Source: CBDFGS01 sp965247255 (GTDB lineage Bacteria; Chloroflexota; Dehalococcoidia; Lucifugimonadales; CAUZJF01). From it: 64,000 bases of DNA. Shown one piece after another: positions 33,488 to 42,965 of this stretch. Below the pieces are notes generated by a model. It was not told where the DNA came from. It saw only the letters and a list, made by a program, of their open reading frames with translations, and ran no database searches. The stretch is from positions 62,001 to 126,000 of the forward strand of contig CBDFGS010000013.1 of the NCBI GenBank assembly GCA_965247255.1, given 5' to 3'. A program made the position numbers and the translations under genes. Each line of letters opens with the position of its first letter. The first letter of the stretch is position 1.

Positions 33488-34089
33488 ATGACACCACACA
33501 CCATGCAGTCTGAAGCGGCTGGACTCGACGCCAACGACGCAGCCCTGCGCCGAGAGGCGGGCGAGCTGCTCGAGGATACCGGACTGCTCCGCCTTCTCGC
33601 GGAGTACGGCAAGCCCCACCTCATGGGTAGCTATGCGCTAAGACTCATGGTGTGGCGAGCCCTCGACTTGACTCTCGAGGCCGGAGACATTTCCGCGCCA
33701 GCCTTCTTCGAGCTGGGCAGGCGCATAGTCTTAGCGCTCGACCCCGCCAACATGAGCTTCCGCAACACAAGACTCGCACCGACGGAGGGGCTGCCGGACG
33801 GCCTGTACTGGGCGTATACCAGGACCGCCGGCGCGAGGATGCCTGGAAGATCGACGTCTGGGCCGTGGACTCGCTGGAGTGCCTGAGGCTGATTGAGTTT
33901 CGGGACGACCTGGCAGAGAAGCTAACCCCGGAGGCCCGCCCGGTTATTCTGAGGATCAAGTCCCAGGTCTGGCAGGACAAGGAGTACCGCCGGTCCTTCG
34001 GGGCCGTGGACATCTATCGCGCCGTGCTGGACGACGGCGTCAGCGACGTCGCGGGCTTCCGAGAGTATCTAGCAGCCATAGAACGATGA
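33488..34089 (+). pseudogene. Nucleotidyltransferase-like protein, frameshifted
   Basis: Two overlapping frames complement each other. Frame one gives MGSYALRLMVWRALDL, FFELGRRIVLALDP and LPDGLYWAYTR (33,488 to ~33,830); frame two continues EDAWKIDVWAVDSLECL and ARPVILRIKSQVW to 34,089. Together they form a ~200-residue protein of the kind distantly related to lincosamide-type nucleotidyltransferases, by the GS..L..W.DLD and WKiDiW patterns. A single indel near 33,831-33,838 (GGCGCGAG) breaks it. It could be a consensus error. Family assignment is tentative. Confidence 0.55.
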
Positions 34090-34100
34090 CGGCCGGATCG

Positions 34101-34122
34101 TAGGGGCGCTACTTGCCGCGCC
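34101..34122. repeat. REP-like repeat TAGGGGCGCT..TTGCCGCGCC
   Basis: TAGGGGCGCTACTTGCCGCG and the following CC recur at 47,343-47,364 with one change (ACT to GCT). Both copies are intergenic. TAGGGGCG also begins the palindrome at 1330. A dispersed repeat of this genome. Confidence 0.6.
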
Positions 34123-34147
34123 CGCTTCTCCGCCAAGGAGGCAAGGG

Positions 34148-34681
34148 ATGAGCAACGCGGCCGTATCCGCAATCGCCTGGGGCCATCACCGGGCGCACGA
34201 GCTGACGCTGGGCCTCGTGGCGGGCCCGTCCGAGGAGCAGATGACGCATCAGCCGAATCGCTCGACGCCCTGCGTGGCGTTCCACATCTGGCACATGGCC
34301 CGGTACACCGACTCACTGGGAGTCCAGATTGGCGCCGCCGCCGGTGCGATATGGCACACGGACAAGCTGGCGGAGCGCTGGGGCCTCGACACCGAGATTT
34401 TGGGAATGTACGAGAACGGCACTGAGATGCACGAAGGCGTCTCGGCGACGCTGCGCTGGCCGGCCAAGGACATCCTTCTCGACTACGCTCGCCGTGCTTT
34501 CGACGCCGCGGAGCAGGTCGTGGGCTCGCTCGGCGAGGACCAGCTAGAGCGACCGCCCAAGTGGGGCAGGGAGACCGTCGACGAGGAGCTGATGAGCATG
34601 ATGCTGCACACCAGCAGACACCTTGGCATGATCGAGTGCATGCGTGGGGTGCTCGGCCTTCGCGGGTCGGCCACGCAGTAG
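34148..34681 (+). CDS. DinB-family protein
   Basis: The 177-residue four-helix-bundle protein of the DinB/YfiT type has metal-binding His residues in CVAFHIWHMARYTD and MLHTSRHLGMIECMRG. Such proteins are metal-dependent and often act as thiol transferases or have unknown function. ATG at 34,148 follows CAAGGAGGCAAGGG. Length is typical. It lies 12 bp before the phosphodiesterase gene and may share its transcript. Confidence 0.85.
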   Translation: MSNAAVSAIAWGHHRAHELTLGLVAGPSEEQMTHQPNRSTPCVAFHIWHMARYTDSLGVQIGAAAGAIWHTDKLAERWGLDTEILGMYENGTEMHEGVSATLRWPAKDILLDYARRAFDAAEQVVGSLGEDQLERPPKWGRETVDEELMSMMLHTSRHLGMIECMRGVLGLRGSATQ

Positions 34682-34693
34682 GGCGGGTCTGCA

Positions 34694-35889
34694 TGGGTGA
34701 CGCCGATGCGCTCCAGGCCGCCTTCGACTCCGGTGACCTGGTGCGCCCTTCAGCGGACAAGCCTAACATCGTCGACCTGGGGAACGCGCTCGCCTACCTC
34801 GCCGACGTCCCAGACGCGCCGTCTTCCCCCAACAGCGCGGCCCTAGCTGACCTAATCGGTCCCGCCAGGCACCTGGTGCTCGTGGCGGCGGACGGCCTCG
34901 GCATGAATATGGTCGAACAGGTCGACGGCGGGTTCATATCGAGCCATGTCGTCGAAACGCTGTGCACCGTCTTCCCTAGCTCGACCCCGGTCGTCTTCAC
35001 CAGTCTCGCGACGGGGTTGTGGCCCAACCGGCACGCGGTCACTGGCTGGCACACCTACTACCGCGAAACTGACTGCGTGGGCACGACCATCCTGTTTATG
35101 AGGAGATCGGACAAGAAGCCGCTGGGTGAGTTGGGCCTTTCGCCCACCGACGCATTCCCCGTTCCGCCGTTGATCCAAGACTCGCCGCGAGACTCGCTCT
35201 CCCTTCTCTCTCCGACGGAGATAGCGAACAGCGTCTTCTCCAACTATGCCTACGGAGAGGGAGCCCAACAAGGGTTCGGAGAGCTTTCTCAGGCCGCCGA
35301 TATGATCGCTCAGCGAATACGCGGCGCGAGCGGACCTACGTACACCTTCGTCTACACGCCGGTCATCGACACACTCGTCCACGAGCACGGCGTCGGCCAC
35401 GCGAAGGTGCTGGAGGCCACGCGCGCGCTCGACCGGGACGTCGAGAGGCTCGCGGCGGCTCTACCGCAGGACGCGCGCCTTGTCCTTATCGCCGATCACG
35501 GCGCCCTAGACCATGGCGAGGAGTACGAGATCTGGCCAGCCGATCCCCTTACTTCGCTTTTGAACAAAGAGCCGTGGGGGAACGGCAGGGCGGTCCAATT
35601 TTTTTTTGACGTCGCGAGCGGCAAAGGACGTGAGTTCGAGAAGGTGTTCGCCCGCCGATTCGGCGACGACTTTTACCTCATCGACATCGCCGACGCCGAG
35701 TGGCTAAATCTCTATGGCCCTGGTGAGCTTTCGCCGCTGACAAGGGATCGCGTCGGGTCGCATCTGGCCGTGTCGAAGGGCGCCGCCACGTTTCGGTACT
35801 GGTACGAAGGCTCGAGCGGCCACCCCCAGCTGGCCGGCCACTCAGGCCTGACGCCGGACGAGATGCTGGTGCCGCTGATGGTGTCGTAG
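34694..35889 (+). CDS. Alkaline phosphatase superfamily hydrolase (phosphodiesterase/nucleotide pyrophosphatase)
   Basis: A 398-residue protein of the type I phosphodiesterase fold. Metal ligands and nucleophile are visible: LVAADGLGMNMVEQ (Asp), TVFPSSTPVVFTSLATG (Thr/Ser nucleophile region), YTPVIDTLVHEHG (Asp, His), LIADHGALDH (Asp-His) and LAGHSGLTPDEMLVP (His). No signal peptide is evident, so it is probably cytoplasmic. ATG at 34,694 follows TAGGGCGGGTCTGC. A run of nine T inside the gene (VQFFFD) keeps frame. Substrate unknown. Confidence 0.85.
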
Positions 35890-35937
35890 CCATAGGGCGC
35901 CTCACCGAGTTATTATTGAAGCACCCGCGCCGCTAGT

Positions 35938-35972
35938 CTCCCCCTTTCGAAAAGGGGGATTAAGGGGGATTT
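35938..35972 (+). terminator. Hairpin repeat CCCCCTTT..AAAGGGGG
   Basis: TCCCCCTTTCGAAAAGGGGG folds into a strong stem with a minimal loop, followed by ATTAAGGGGGATTTT. It lies 50 bp after the phosphodiesterase stop. The second GGGGGAT suggests a dispersed repeat that may also act as a terminator. Confidence 0.55.
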
Positions 35973-36033
35973 TCTCGCGACCCCCGAGCCGGGGCTCGGC
36001 AACAGCGCCCGCTAGGCCGCTTGGGTCCCCCTT

Positions 36034-36942
36034 ATGCCGGACGTAATCAGCATAGAGAATCTCACCCACCGCTACGGCACCGTGCTGGCCGTCGATGGCC
36101 TGAACCTGAACGTGACGGAGGGCGAGATATTCGGCTTCCTTGGCCCAAACGGGGCCGGCAAGACCACCACCATTCGCATCCTCACAGGGTTCCTCAGGAG
36201 CACCAGCGGCTACGCTCGCATCCTGGGCCTCGACTGCTGGAACGACACCATCGAGATCAAGCGGCGCCTCGGCTTCCTACCCGACGCGCCGAGCCTCTAC
36301 GGCAACCTCACGGGCGTCGAGTTCCTGGACTACATGACGCGGCTGCAGGGCGCAGGCGGGCCGCCTCTGCGGCAGCGGGTGAGTGACCTGTTGGAGCTTA
36401 GCGAAGCGGCCCTTCGCCGAAAGATCAAGGGCTACTCCCACGGCATGCAGAAGAAGCTCGCCATCGTCCAGGCTGTCCAGCACGACCCTGACCTGATAAT
36501 CATGGACGAGCCCACCGAGGCCCTGGACCCGCTGGTGCAGCAGTCGCTGTTCGAGTTCTTGCTCGAATTCCGCTCCCGCGGCCGGACTGTGTTTTTCTCC
36601 TCGCACAACCTGCCGGAGGTCGAGCGCCTGTGCGACCGCGTCGGAATCATTCGCGAGGGTTCGCTCGTGGCCGTCGAGAAGGTGGAGGAGCTTCACAAGC
36701 GCAAGCTCCGTCACATGGAGGTAGTCCTGGCTGACGACGCCCAATACGACGGCCTGTCGAAAGTGCCGGGTGTCGTCTCGTTCGATCGGGACGGGCGCAC
36801 GCTGCGGTTCGTGGTAAAGGGCGACATTAACCCCGTCATTCGAGCGCTTGCCGAGGTGGACGTGGAGGACCTGGTCTTCGAGCAGCCCCACCTGGAAGAG
36901 GTATTCATGGAGTATTACCGCTCCGACGGCGAGAGCGAGTGA
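36034..36942 (+). CDS. ABC-2 type transporter ATP-binding protein
   Basis: The 302-residue ATPase has Walker A FLGPNGAGKTTTIRILTG, a signature loop degenerate at KGYSHGMQKKLAIVQA (SHGMQ for SGGQ), Walker B LIIMDEPTEALDPL and H-loop FFSSHNLPEVERLC. Its ~70-residue C-terminal extension is typical of CcmA/NatA-type ATPases of drug or polymer exporters. The stop overlaps the permease start, so the pair is translationally coupled. Confidence 0.93.
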   Translation: MPDVISIENLTHRYGTVLAVDGLNLNVTEGEIFGFLGPNGAGKTTTIRILTGFLRSTSGYARILGLDCWNDTIEIKRRLGFLPDAPSLYGNLTGVEFLDYMTRLQGAGGPPLRQRVSDLLELSEAALRRKIKGYSHGMQKKLAIVQAVQHDPDLIIMDEPTEALDPLVQQSLFEFLLEFRSRGRTVFFSSHNLPEVERLCDRVGIIREGSLVAVEKVEELHKRKLRHMEVVLADDAQYDGLSKVPGVVSFDRDGRTLRFVVKGDINPVIRALAEVDVEDLVFEQPHLEEVFMEYYRSDGESE

Positions 36943-37733
36943 CCATGGCGATCATACTTACCAAGACCCTCAAGAGTCACCTATGGCTGATGTTGGTGAC
37001 GGCCGCCCTGGTCGCGAGCCTGGGAGTTCTGGTCTCGACTAGCTACGAGTCATTCGGTCCTCAGGGGTTGCCGGACTTCTGGGAGGAGATGCCCAAGAGC
37101 CTCTCGGCCTTCTTGCGGGTCGAGGGCACGCTCCTGGCGGCCTCGGGCCCTCAGGGGTACATGGCGGTCGGCTTTCGACACCCGCTATTTCTGATAATCA
37201 TCGCGGCCTTCGCCATCGCCACCGCTTCGAGTGCCTTGGCGCGGGAGATAGAGCGGCGGACCATCCTAGTCCTATTGGCTCGCCCGCTGCAGAGGTACCA
37301 GCTTGTGCTCGGCAAGGGGCTGGCGTCGTTGGTGGGCCTCGTGGTGCTCGTCGTCGCGCTGCTGGCAGGCACCCTTGGAGGGGTGTTCGTGAGCGGACTA
37401 GGCGACAGCGTGGAGGTCGGGCCGTTCCTGCTCATCGGGGTCAACGCCTTGAGCCTGGGCCTCGCCATTCTGGGGTACGCCTACCTGTTTTCGGCCCTGA
37501 GCAGCGACGGCAGCCGCGCCATACTCATCGCCACCGGGGTGTCGGTGGCCTTCTTCTTCGTGGACTTCATCTCGAGCCTCTTCGACGCGCTGGAGCCGCT
37601 GGGACTGCTCTCCATCTTCCACTACTACGACCCCGTGACCGTGGCGGTCGAGGGCTCGTTCCCGGCCCTCCACGTGGGCGTCCTCCTGGCTGTCGCAGCG
37701 GCCACGTTTGGCGCATCCGTATGGCACTTCTAG
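36939..37733 (+). CDS. ABC-2 family permease
   Basis: A 264-residue protein with about six membrane helices (WLMLVTAALVASLGVLV, LFLIIIAAFAIATASSALA, LASLVGLVVLVVALLAGTLG, FLLIGVNALSLGLAILGYAY, FFFVDFISSLF, GVLLAVAAATFGASVW). The motif ALAREIERRTILVLLARPLQ is characteristic of NatB/ABC-2 permeases. GTG at 36,939 overlaps the ATPase stop; ATG at 36,945 is possible. Substrate not evident. Confidence 0.88.
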   Translation: MTMAIILTKTLKSHLWLMLVTAALVASLGVLVSTSYESFGPQGLPDFWEEMPKSLSAFLRVEGTLLAASGPQGYMAVGFRHPLFLIIIAAFAIATASSALAREIERRTILVLLARPLQRYQLVLGKGLASLVGLVVLVVALLAGTLGGVFVSGLGDSVEVGPFLLIGVNALSLGLAILGYAYLFSALSSDGSRAILIATGVSVAFFFVDFISSLFDALEPLGLLSIFHYYDPVTVAVEGSFPALHVGVLLAVAAATFGASVWHF

Positions 37734-37784
37734 CGGAGGGATATCGCCGCCTGAGTAGGGGGGCGAAAGCGGATAGGTACTGAG

Positions 37785-38215
37785 ATGATCGTGATCGACG
37801 TGGAGGGCGTTGTCGAGCGGAACGGCCCGTACCTGATGATCGTAAGAGGGCCGGATGACCGTCACGGGCCGGGTGCGCTCAGCTTTCCGGGCGGCAAGGT
37901 AGAGCTACCGACGGTCCGGAGAATGTGCTGGAATCGGCGCTCCGCCGAGAGATTCGGGAAGAGGCGGATGTCGAGGTCGGCGAAGATATCACGTATCTGC
38001 AGAGTGGGCTCTTCGACATGGACGACGGGCGAAAAGCGCTCGCCGTTGTCTTCCTGTGCCGCTACGCGTCAGGAGCGCGAAGTCCCGGCGACGGCGAGGT
38101 TGAATCCGTCCACTGGATGACGGTCGAGGAGGTGCGCCAGGATACCGGCGCACGTCCATGGCTGAAGGAGTTCATGCAGGCGGTCGAAGTAGCACGCGTG
38201 AAGGACGGAAAGTAA
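37785..38215 (+). pseudogene. NUDIX hydrolase, frameshifted
   Basis: Frame one (37,785) gives LMIVRGPDDRHGPGALSFPG with GKVE, and frame two continues ENVLESALRREIREEADVEV with SVHWMTVEEVRQDTG to 38,215. Together they make the Nudix box GGKVE...ESALRREIREEADV. The break is a one-base loss near 37,905 between GKVE and the next helix. The repaired protein would be ~143 residues, a typical nucleotide-diphosphate hydrolase. Real decay or a consensus error. Confidence 0.75.
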
Positions 38216-38346
38216 GAGCATCGGCACTCGAAAGAGGACACATTCCTGTCATTCCGAGGAGTCCCCGACGAGGAATCTGGGGCGGGTGACGCCGAGTCCA
38301 GAGCACCACGCCCACTAGCCAGACCGCGGTCGCCCTTAGATCGCCC

Positions 38347-39243
38347 CTACCGCTTTGGCCGCCGCCGCTGGGCCCGCGTCCTCTTGTCGGACGCTTCCGC
38401 AGCCACCGGTTCCCTCTCCACGAGCCTGGCCCTGAACGCCAGCAGCGGGATAGTGATGAGCAGCACGAGGAGGGCTATGTAGTGCGCCTCCTGCATGCCC
38501 AGCCCCCAGACCCTGTCCTCCCTGAGGAACGTGACTCCGAAGCGACCCACCGAGTACAGCGCCAGGTATAGTGCGAACAGCATCCCGTCGGGCTTGAGCC
38601 GGCCTATCAGCTTCCAGACTACGATCAGGGCGAGCATGTTCCAGATGACCTCGTACGCGATGACGGGCTGGACAGCGCTGTTTAGGCCGGCTACCACGCC
38701 CTCGGAGCTGATGACGGGTCCTCCATCCTTACACACCGCGGCCACGGTCTGCGCATTGGTCCACAGGAACCCGATAGAGAGGTCGGTGGCGTTGGCGCAG
38801 TGCTCACCGTTGATGAAGTCGCCGATGCGGCCTATGGACTGCGAGAACAGCATCACCGGCGCTGTGAGGTCGGCTATCACCCCAACGGGGAACTTTGCGT
38901 ACATCGCGTACGCCGCCCCGCCGAGGAACCCGCCAAGAATTCCACCCCAGAGGCCGATGCCGCCGCTGTATATGGCGAAGATCTGCCCTGGATTTTGAGA
39001 GTAGATCGGACCCCAGTTGTCGACCACATGGACCACCCGCGCTCCTACGACCCCGCCGATGATGGCCCAGATCGCTATCGAGTAGATCGCGTCAGGGTCC
39101 ACGCCCCTCATGGGCGCCCACCTCCCCACCAGGACCACCGCCGCGGCGACCGCTACGAAGCTGAAGAAGCCGTGCCAGCTCAGGATGAACGAGCCGACGA
39201 ACTCCAGCGAGAGCAGATTAGGGTCTATGTCGATCTCTATCAT
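38347..39243 (-). CDS. lgt: Prolipoprotein diacylglyceryl transferase
   Basis: A 298-residue polytopic enzyme moves diacylglycerol from phosphatidylglycerol to the lipobox Cys of prolipoproteins at the membrane. The Lgt signature is clear in SQSIGRIGDFINGEHC. Also visible are the N-terminal LSWHGFFSFVAVAAAVVL, IGGVVGARVVHVVDNW, GGIGLWGGILGGFLGG and a basic C-terminus (RTRAQRRRPKR). The lipoproteins at 51,066, 52,461 and 62,193 would be substrates. Confidence 0.95.
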   Translation of the reverse strand: MIEIDIDPNLLSLEFVGSFILSWHGFFSFVAVAAAVVLVGRWAPMRGVDPDAIYSIAIWAIIGGVVGARVVHVVDNWGPIYSQNPGQIFAIYSGGIGLWGGILGGFLGGAAYAMYAKFPVGVIADLTAPVMLFSQSIGRIGDFINGEHCANATDLSIGFLWTNAQTVAAVCKDGGPVISSEGVVAGLNSAVQPVIAYEVIWNMLALIVVWKLIGRLKPDGMLFALYLALYSVGRFGVTFLREDRVWGLGMQEAHYIALLVLLITIPLLAFRARLVEREPVAAEASDKRTRAQRRRPKR

Positions 39244-39379
39244 CCAGGCAGGCCTCTCCCTTTGGCGCCGTCTACTCTACGTACGGCAATACGAGGGTGT
39301 CAAGCTAATCGGCGCATGAATCCCGGTAGGCGTATGCTAGAATGGTCTAGGTCGATAAGCCTCGAATCGGGCTGTTTCG

Positions 39380-40279
39380 TTGCAAGAGAGCGTCGAGCGA
39401 TTCCTCAACTATATTTCCGTCGAGCGCGGCGTATCGGCTCATACGCTGGCCGCGTACCGGAACGACCTACACCAGCTGGTTGAGTTCCTGTCATCGGGTG
39501 AGCGTGTCACAGAGTCTGGCTGGGAGGATGTGGACCCCGGTGCATTAGCATCGTATGCCCTCGACCTCCGTGAGAGGGCGTATTCGGACGCCACGCGGGC
39601 GCGCAAGCTGGCATCGGTCAGGTCGTTCTTCGGCTTCATGGTCGAGGAAGGAGCGCTTCCCAGCGACCCGAGCGAGAACATAAGCACCCCGAGGCTCGGG
39701 CGCTCTCTGCCTGAGGTCCTCACGGAGGAAGAGGTCGAGCGGCTGCTTTCCGCTCCCGACGGCGACTCGCCTGACGACGCCCGCGATCGGGCGATGCTTG
39801 AGCTGCTCTACGCGTGCGGCCTCAGGGTAAGCGAGTTGGTGTCGCTGGACGTAGAGGACATCGACCTGGAGCAGGGTTTCGTGCGCTGCTTCGGCAAGGG
39901 GTCCAAGGAGAGGATAGTGCCGGTGCACCCACAGGCGGCCCACGTTCTTGGGGCCTACCTGACGCGAGACAGGACCAGGCTTGCGGCGAAGAAGCCCACC
40001 AAAGCGGCGTTTCTGAGCAAGAAGGGAGCGCGGCTCAGCCGACAGGGGTTCTGGTACATTCTTCGTGGCCTCGCCAGGCGGGCAGGCCTGGAGGGGCGTG
40101 TCACACCCCACACCTTGCGGCACAGCTTCGCCACGCACCTGCTGCGAGGTGGCGCTCCGCTAAGGCACGTGCAGGAGTTGCTTGGGCACGCGAGTATCAC
40201 TACGACACAGGTCTACACGCACCTGACCAGCGAACACGTTCGGGACGAATACCAGAGGGCGCATCCTCGCGCCGGATAG
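39380..40279 (+). CDS. Tyrosine recombinase XerC/XerD
   Basis: A 299-residue complete recombinase: SAM-like N-terminus (VERFLNYISVERGVSAHTLA), then the catalytic residues Arg in YACGLRVSELVSLDV, Lys in FGKGSKERIVPV, HTLRHSFATHLLRGG (HxxR), and LGHASITTTQVYTHLT (His and Tyr). Length and motifs fit the chromosome dimer resolvases; C versus D cannot be told apart by eye. Start TTG at 39,380, with no ATG available in a better position. Confidence 0.92.
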   Translation: MQESVERFLNYISVERGVSAHTLAAYRNDLHQLVEFLSSGERVTESGWEDVDPGALASYALDLRERAYSDATRARKLASVRSFFGFMVEEGALPSDPSENISTPRLGRSLPEVLTEEEVERLLSAPDGDSPDDARDRAMLELLYACGLRVSELVSLDVEDIDLEQGFVRCFGKGSKERIVPVHPQAAHVLGAYLTRDRTRLAAKKPTKAAFLSKKGARLSRQGFWYILRGLARRAGLEGRVTPHTLRHSFATHLLRGGAPLRHVQELLGHASITTTQVYTHLTSEHVRDEYQRAHPRAG

Positions 40280-40309
40280 GCCAAAGCCGGCGCTGAGTAG
40301 GAGAAACGC

Positions 40310-40651
40310 ATGCCGAGCAAGGGTAATCGCGCAGCATCAAGGCAAGCCAAGCTCAGACAGAAGAAGAGGCGGGGCAAGGGAGCCGATCAGGCTTTCGATG
40401 TCGGGCCCGCGGAGTCCAAGCGCGCACTGGCCGAGGCGGAGGGCGTAGGGACGCCCGAAAAGCCCAGTCCCGCTCCCAGCACCCTCGGCCCAGCGCCCGC
40501 GACCCCGCGGCCGTCCCGCCGGGCGAGGCGGGCCGAGGCCGAAACGGCCCCGCGCTACGGGTATCTGGGCGGCGAGCTCAAGCGCATCGGCGTCACCACC
40601 TCCATCATCGTGGTCCTTCTCGTGGCCTTGTCTTTCGTGCTGGGCGGCTAG
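40310..40651 (+). CDS. Small basic protein with C-terminal membrane helix
   Basis: A 113-residue product has a basic N-terminus (SRQAKLRQKKRRGKG), a Pro/Ala-rich middle and a C-terminal helix (IGVTTSIIVVLLVALSFVLG) ending two residues later, i.e. a tail-anchored layout. It starts 30 bp after the Xer gene with GTAGGAGAAACGC before the ATG. No known domain; possibly lineage-specific. Confidence 0.7.
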   Translation: MPSKGNRAASRQAKLRQKKRRGKGADQAFDVGPAESKRALAEAEGVGTPEKPSPAPSTLGPAPATPRPSRRARRAEAETAPRYGYLGGELKRIGVTTSIIVVLLVALSFVLGG

Positions 40652-40849
40652 CGCATCTGAGCCTGAGCCTGACGTTCGCTACCCCGTCATTCCCGGTGCT
40701 TGTGCTTACGCAGGGTGTATTCAAGGTGGGCGGCCGTCGAACCACGCCCACGCATTGCGAGTTCAGTGCAAAGCCGATCGGTTCACGCCGGAGCGAGGAT
40801 AAGACTCCTCGCTCGCGTGTCCACCGGCGACCATCGCCGGATCCACGTC

Positions 40850-41917
40850 TCAGTGGGGGGCCTTTTTGATCAAGTAGTCGATCGGCTCGCCGTCCCTCGA
40901 CTCCAGCCCAGACTCGACCTCCAGCGTGTCGCTCCGGACCGTCACCTGAAACGGCTTGCCGGTCAGAGGGCTGGTCGGCGCCTCGGCGTAGCTGCCCGAC
41001 TCGGACGCGCTCAAGACGTAACCCAAGATAGCCAGCCTTACCTTCAGACCGTCTACGCCGTCGGCCGACCACACGAGCCCCAAACAGGCTATCTCCGATC
41101 GCAAGGGAACTGATTGGATTCCGGAACCGGAACCACAGTGGAACTCGCTCTGTATTGCCTCTAACGCTGAGTTTCGATCGCGGTACGCGGGCTCCCCGAT
41201 GGCTTCGAGTATTCCGGCGTACGCGTCATGGTAGGCCATCAAGCTCTTGTTTCCGTCATAGAAGGGCCACGGCCTCAGCAGACGGCACCCAAACGGCCAG
41301 CGGCGAGACTGCGAACGGCCGCCCTCGCACGCCTCCTGTGCGTGGTCTACCAGAGTGTGCCTCACGGTGAGGTATTCAGATGACAGCGCTTTCAAGAGAG
41401 AGTCGTCCAGCCTCGAGCGTACTTCGCTCGCCACATCGTGAAGCCTCTCGTCGGTGGCAAGACCGGCGTGGGCGCCATGTTCGAGATAGAAGTCGGCCAG
41501 CGCATCGCCGAGATGCACCGCTACGAGGTGCTGAATCAAGGAATTGGGCCCTTCGCCAGCTAGCATGTTGCGCACTATGTTCCAGCTCTTGAGGTACTCA
41601 TCGTAGGCTGCCTCCTGGCGGCCCTCCTCGATGAGTTCGCTGACCGCAGCGGTACTCGACACACCGTAATCGTTGAGCCAGGTGAATGTGGGGAACCTAG
41701 CGCTGGCCAGCAGGGGCTGCTCGGAGATCGAGACCGGTGTCCGCGCCAGGATTTCGAGCACCTCCCCGATGTTCTGCTCGCGCTGGCCCCGAAAGCGCGT
41801 AAGCTCTACGAGTCGGTCCCAAGCGTCCTGCTCGGCTTGTGGCCCCCATCTGACTTCGGCGAGCTCATCCTCGAAAGCTCCCTCCTTTGGGAAGTTCGTG
41901 GCAGAGAGCGGCGACAA
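40850..41917 (-). CDS. Helical domain protein, 3' part of a split membrane protein
   Basis: The 355-residue frame parallels the C-terminal ~350 residues of the protein at 55,006: FPKEGAFEDE against YPRESGYQEE, EQDAWDRLVELTR against EQDAWRTLVELTN, RPWPFYDGNKSLMAYHDAYA against EPGWPFYDKESTLKIYHDYI, and DGEPIDY near the end. In the paralogue this domain follows membrane helices in one chain. Here it overlaps the upstream membrane frame by 53 bp in another register, so the start at 41,917 is probably not real. Function unknown. Confidence 0.7.
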   Translation of the reverse strand: MSPLSATNFPKEGAFEDELAEVRWGPQAEQDAWDRLVELTRFRGQREQNIGEVLEILARTPVSISEQPLLASARFPTFTWLNDYGVSSTAAVSELIEEGRQEAAYDEYLKSWNIVRNMLAGEGPNSLIQHLVAVHLGDALADFYLEHGAHAGLATDERLHDVASEVRSRLDDSLLKALSSEYLTVRHTLVDHAQEACEGGRSQSRRWPFGCRLLRPWPFYDGNKSLMAYHDAYAGILEAIGEPAYRDRNSALEAIQSEFHCGSGSGIQSVPLRSEIACLGLVWSADGVDGLKVRLAILGYVLSASESGSYAEAPTSPLTGKPFQVTVRSDTLEVESGLESRDGEPIDYLIKKAPH

Positions 41918-42620
41918 CGATCGCCCAGGAGGCGACTGACACGCTCCACGGAAGCAGTGTGTGGAGGATCGCGTGCGATGCGTACCGATTCAGCCGGACA
42001 ACGTAGAAGGGGTAGAGCAATAAGACGGGAGCGCCCCCGGTCGCTGCGAGCGCAGGCAGCGACGATGCCCGCAGCCCGCCATACAGGACCAGCCAGGCTA
42101 CCAGGACCAGTGAGACAACGCCAGCCACTACGAACAGCGGACCGAACCGCTGCGGACTCCAATCGGCGCTCGCGCTGGGGCGAGCCGAAGCGCGCTCCTT
42201 CCGCCTCCACCCGATCATCCCCCCAACGGTGCCCAGCAGGGCAGACAACGCCACGTAGATGATGAGAGCGGAGAGCTCCGCGGCGATCAAGCCGACGAGA
42301 GCGAACAGCGCGGAGAAAAAGACGAAGCCGATGGCGATGCCCAGCAGCGCCGAGCCCCAGTAGCCCGAGGCGCGCGAGGTCCTCGACAGCCGGTAGCCTC
42401 CGAACAGTAGGAGCGGAAACATCAGCGCTAGTGCCAGGGGCGGCATCGCGACGAGAGTGACCAGCAGGAACGTGATTAGGGAGGCAGCGGCCTGGCCGGT
42501 ACGCGGCCAGTCTATAGGAGGCGGATTCTGGCGCTCGTCGCCTCCAGCAATATCTTCCGCGGCGGGGGCTGGCGGAACATCGCCTTCAGGGCCCCGCTCT
42601 TCAGAGTCGCGTATCTCCAC
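41865..42620 (-). CDS. Polytopic membrane protein, 5' part of a split gene
   Basis: A 251-residue frame with an acidic N-terminus and about seven helices (AASLITFLLVTLVAMPPLAL, YWGSALLGIAIGFVFFSALF, IIYVALSALLGTVGGMIGW, LFVVAGVVSLVLVAWLVLY, WSVSVASWAIVVAAL). It ends in CHELPKGGSFRG, where the -1 frame reads ATNFPKEGAFEDE and matches the paralogue at 55,006. A frameshift within 41,865-41,917 therefore probably splits one ~590-residue gene. Function unknown. Confidence 0.65.
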   Translation of the reverse strand: MEIRDSEERGPEGDVPPAPAAEDIAGGDERQNPPPIDWPRTGQAAASLITFLLVTLVAMPPLALALMFPLLLFGGYRLSRTSRASGYWGSALLGIAIGFVFFSALFALVGLIAAELSALIIYVALSALLGTVGGMIGWRRKERASARPSASADWSPQRFGPLFVVAGVVSLVLVAWLVLYGGLRASSLPALAATGGAPVLLLYPFYVVRLNRYASHAILHTLLPWSVSVASWAIVVAALCHELPKGGSFRG

Positions 42621-42965
42621 GGATCGTCACCGGAGATCGGTAGTCCCAGCCCTGGGATTGTAACGGGCAAAGCTGGCGCGCCGGCATCATACGTTCGGCT
42701 ATCCTTGTCGTCAACCGCGAAATTGCGACGATTCGGTACTGCGTCGCTGGTCCCCTGGTGTTATAATCTCCACGAGCGTCGAAGGGCTTCCGATCAACTG
42801 CTCCGGGCGACGGTTTCCAGCCGACCACAAGCCATCTATCTGCTGGTTTTGCGGATGGTCTGGCACCGAGGTTTACGCCAGAGCGTCCAGCCTGGGTTTC
42901 CGCGCCAGGCTCGGGGCCTCCAACAATACCTTGAGGCCGGCGCGCACTTTAGAGGCGGTCTGCAA

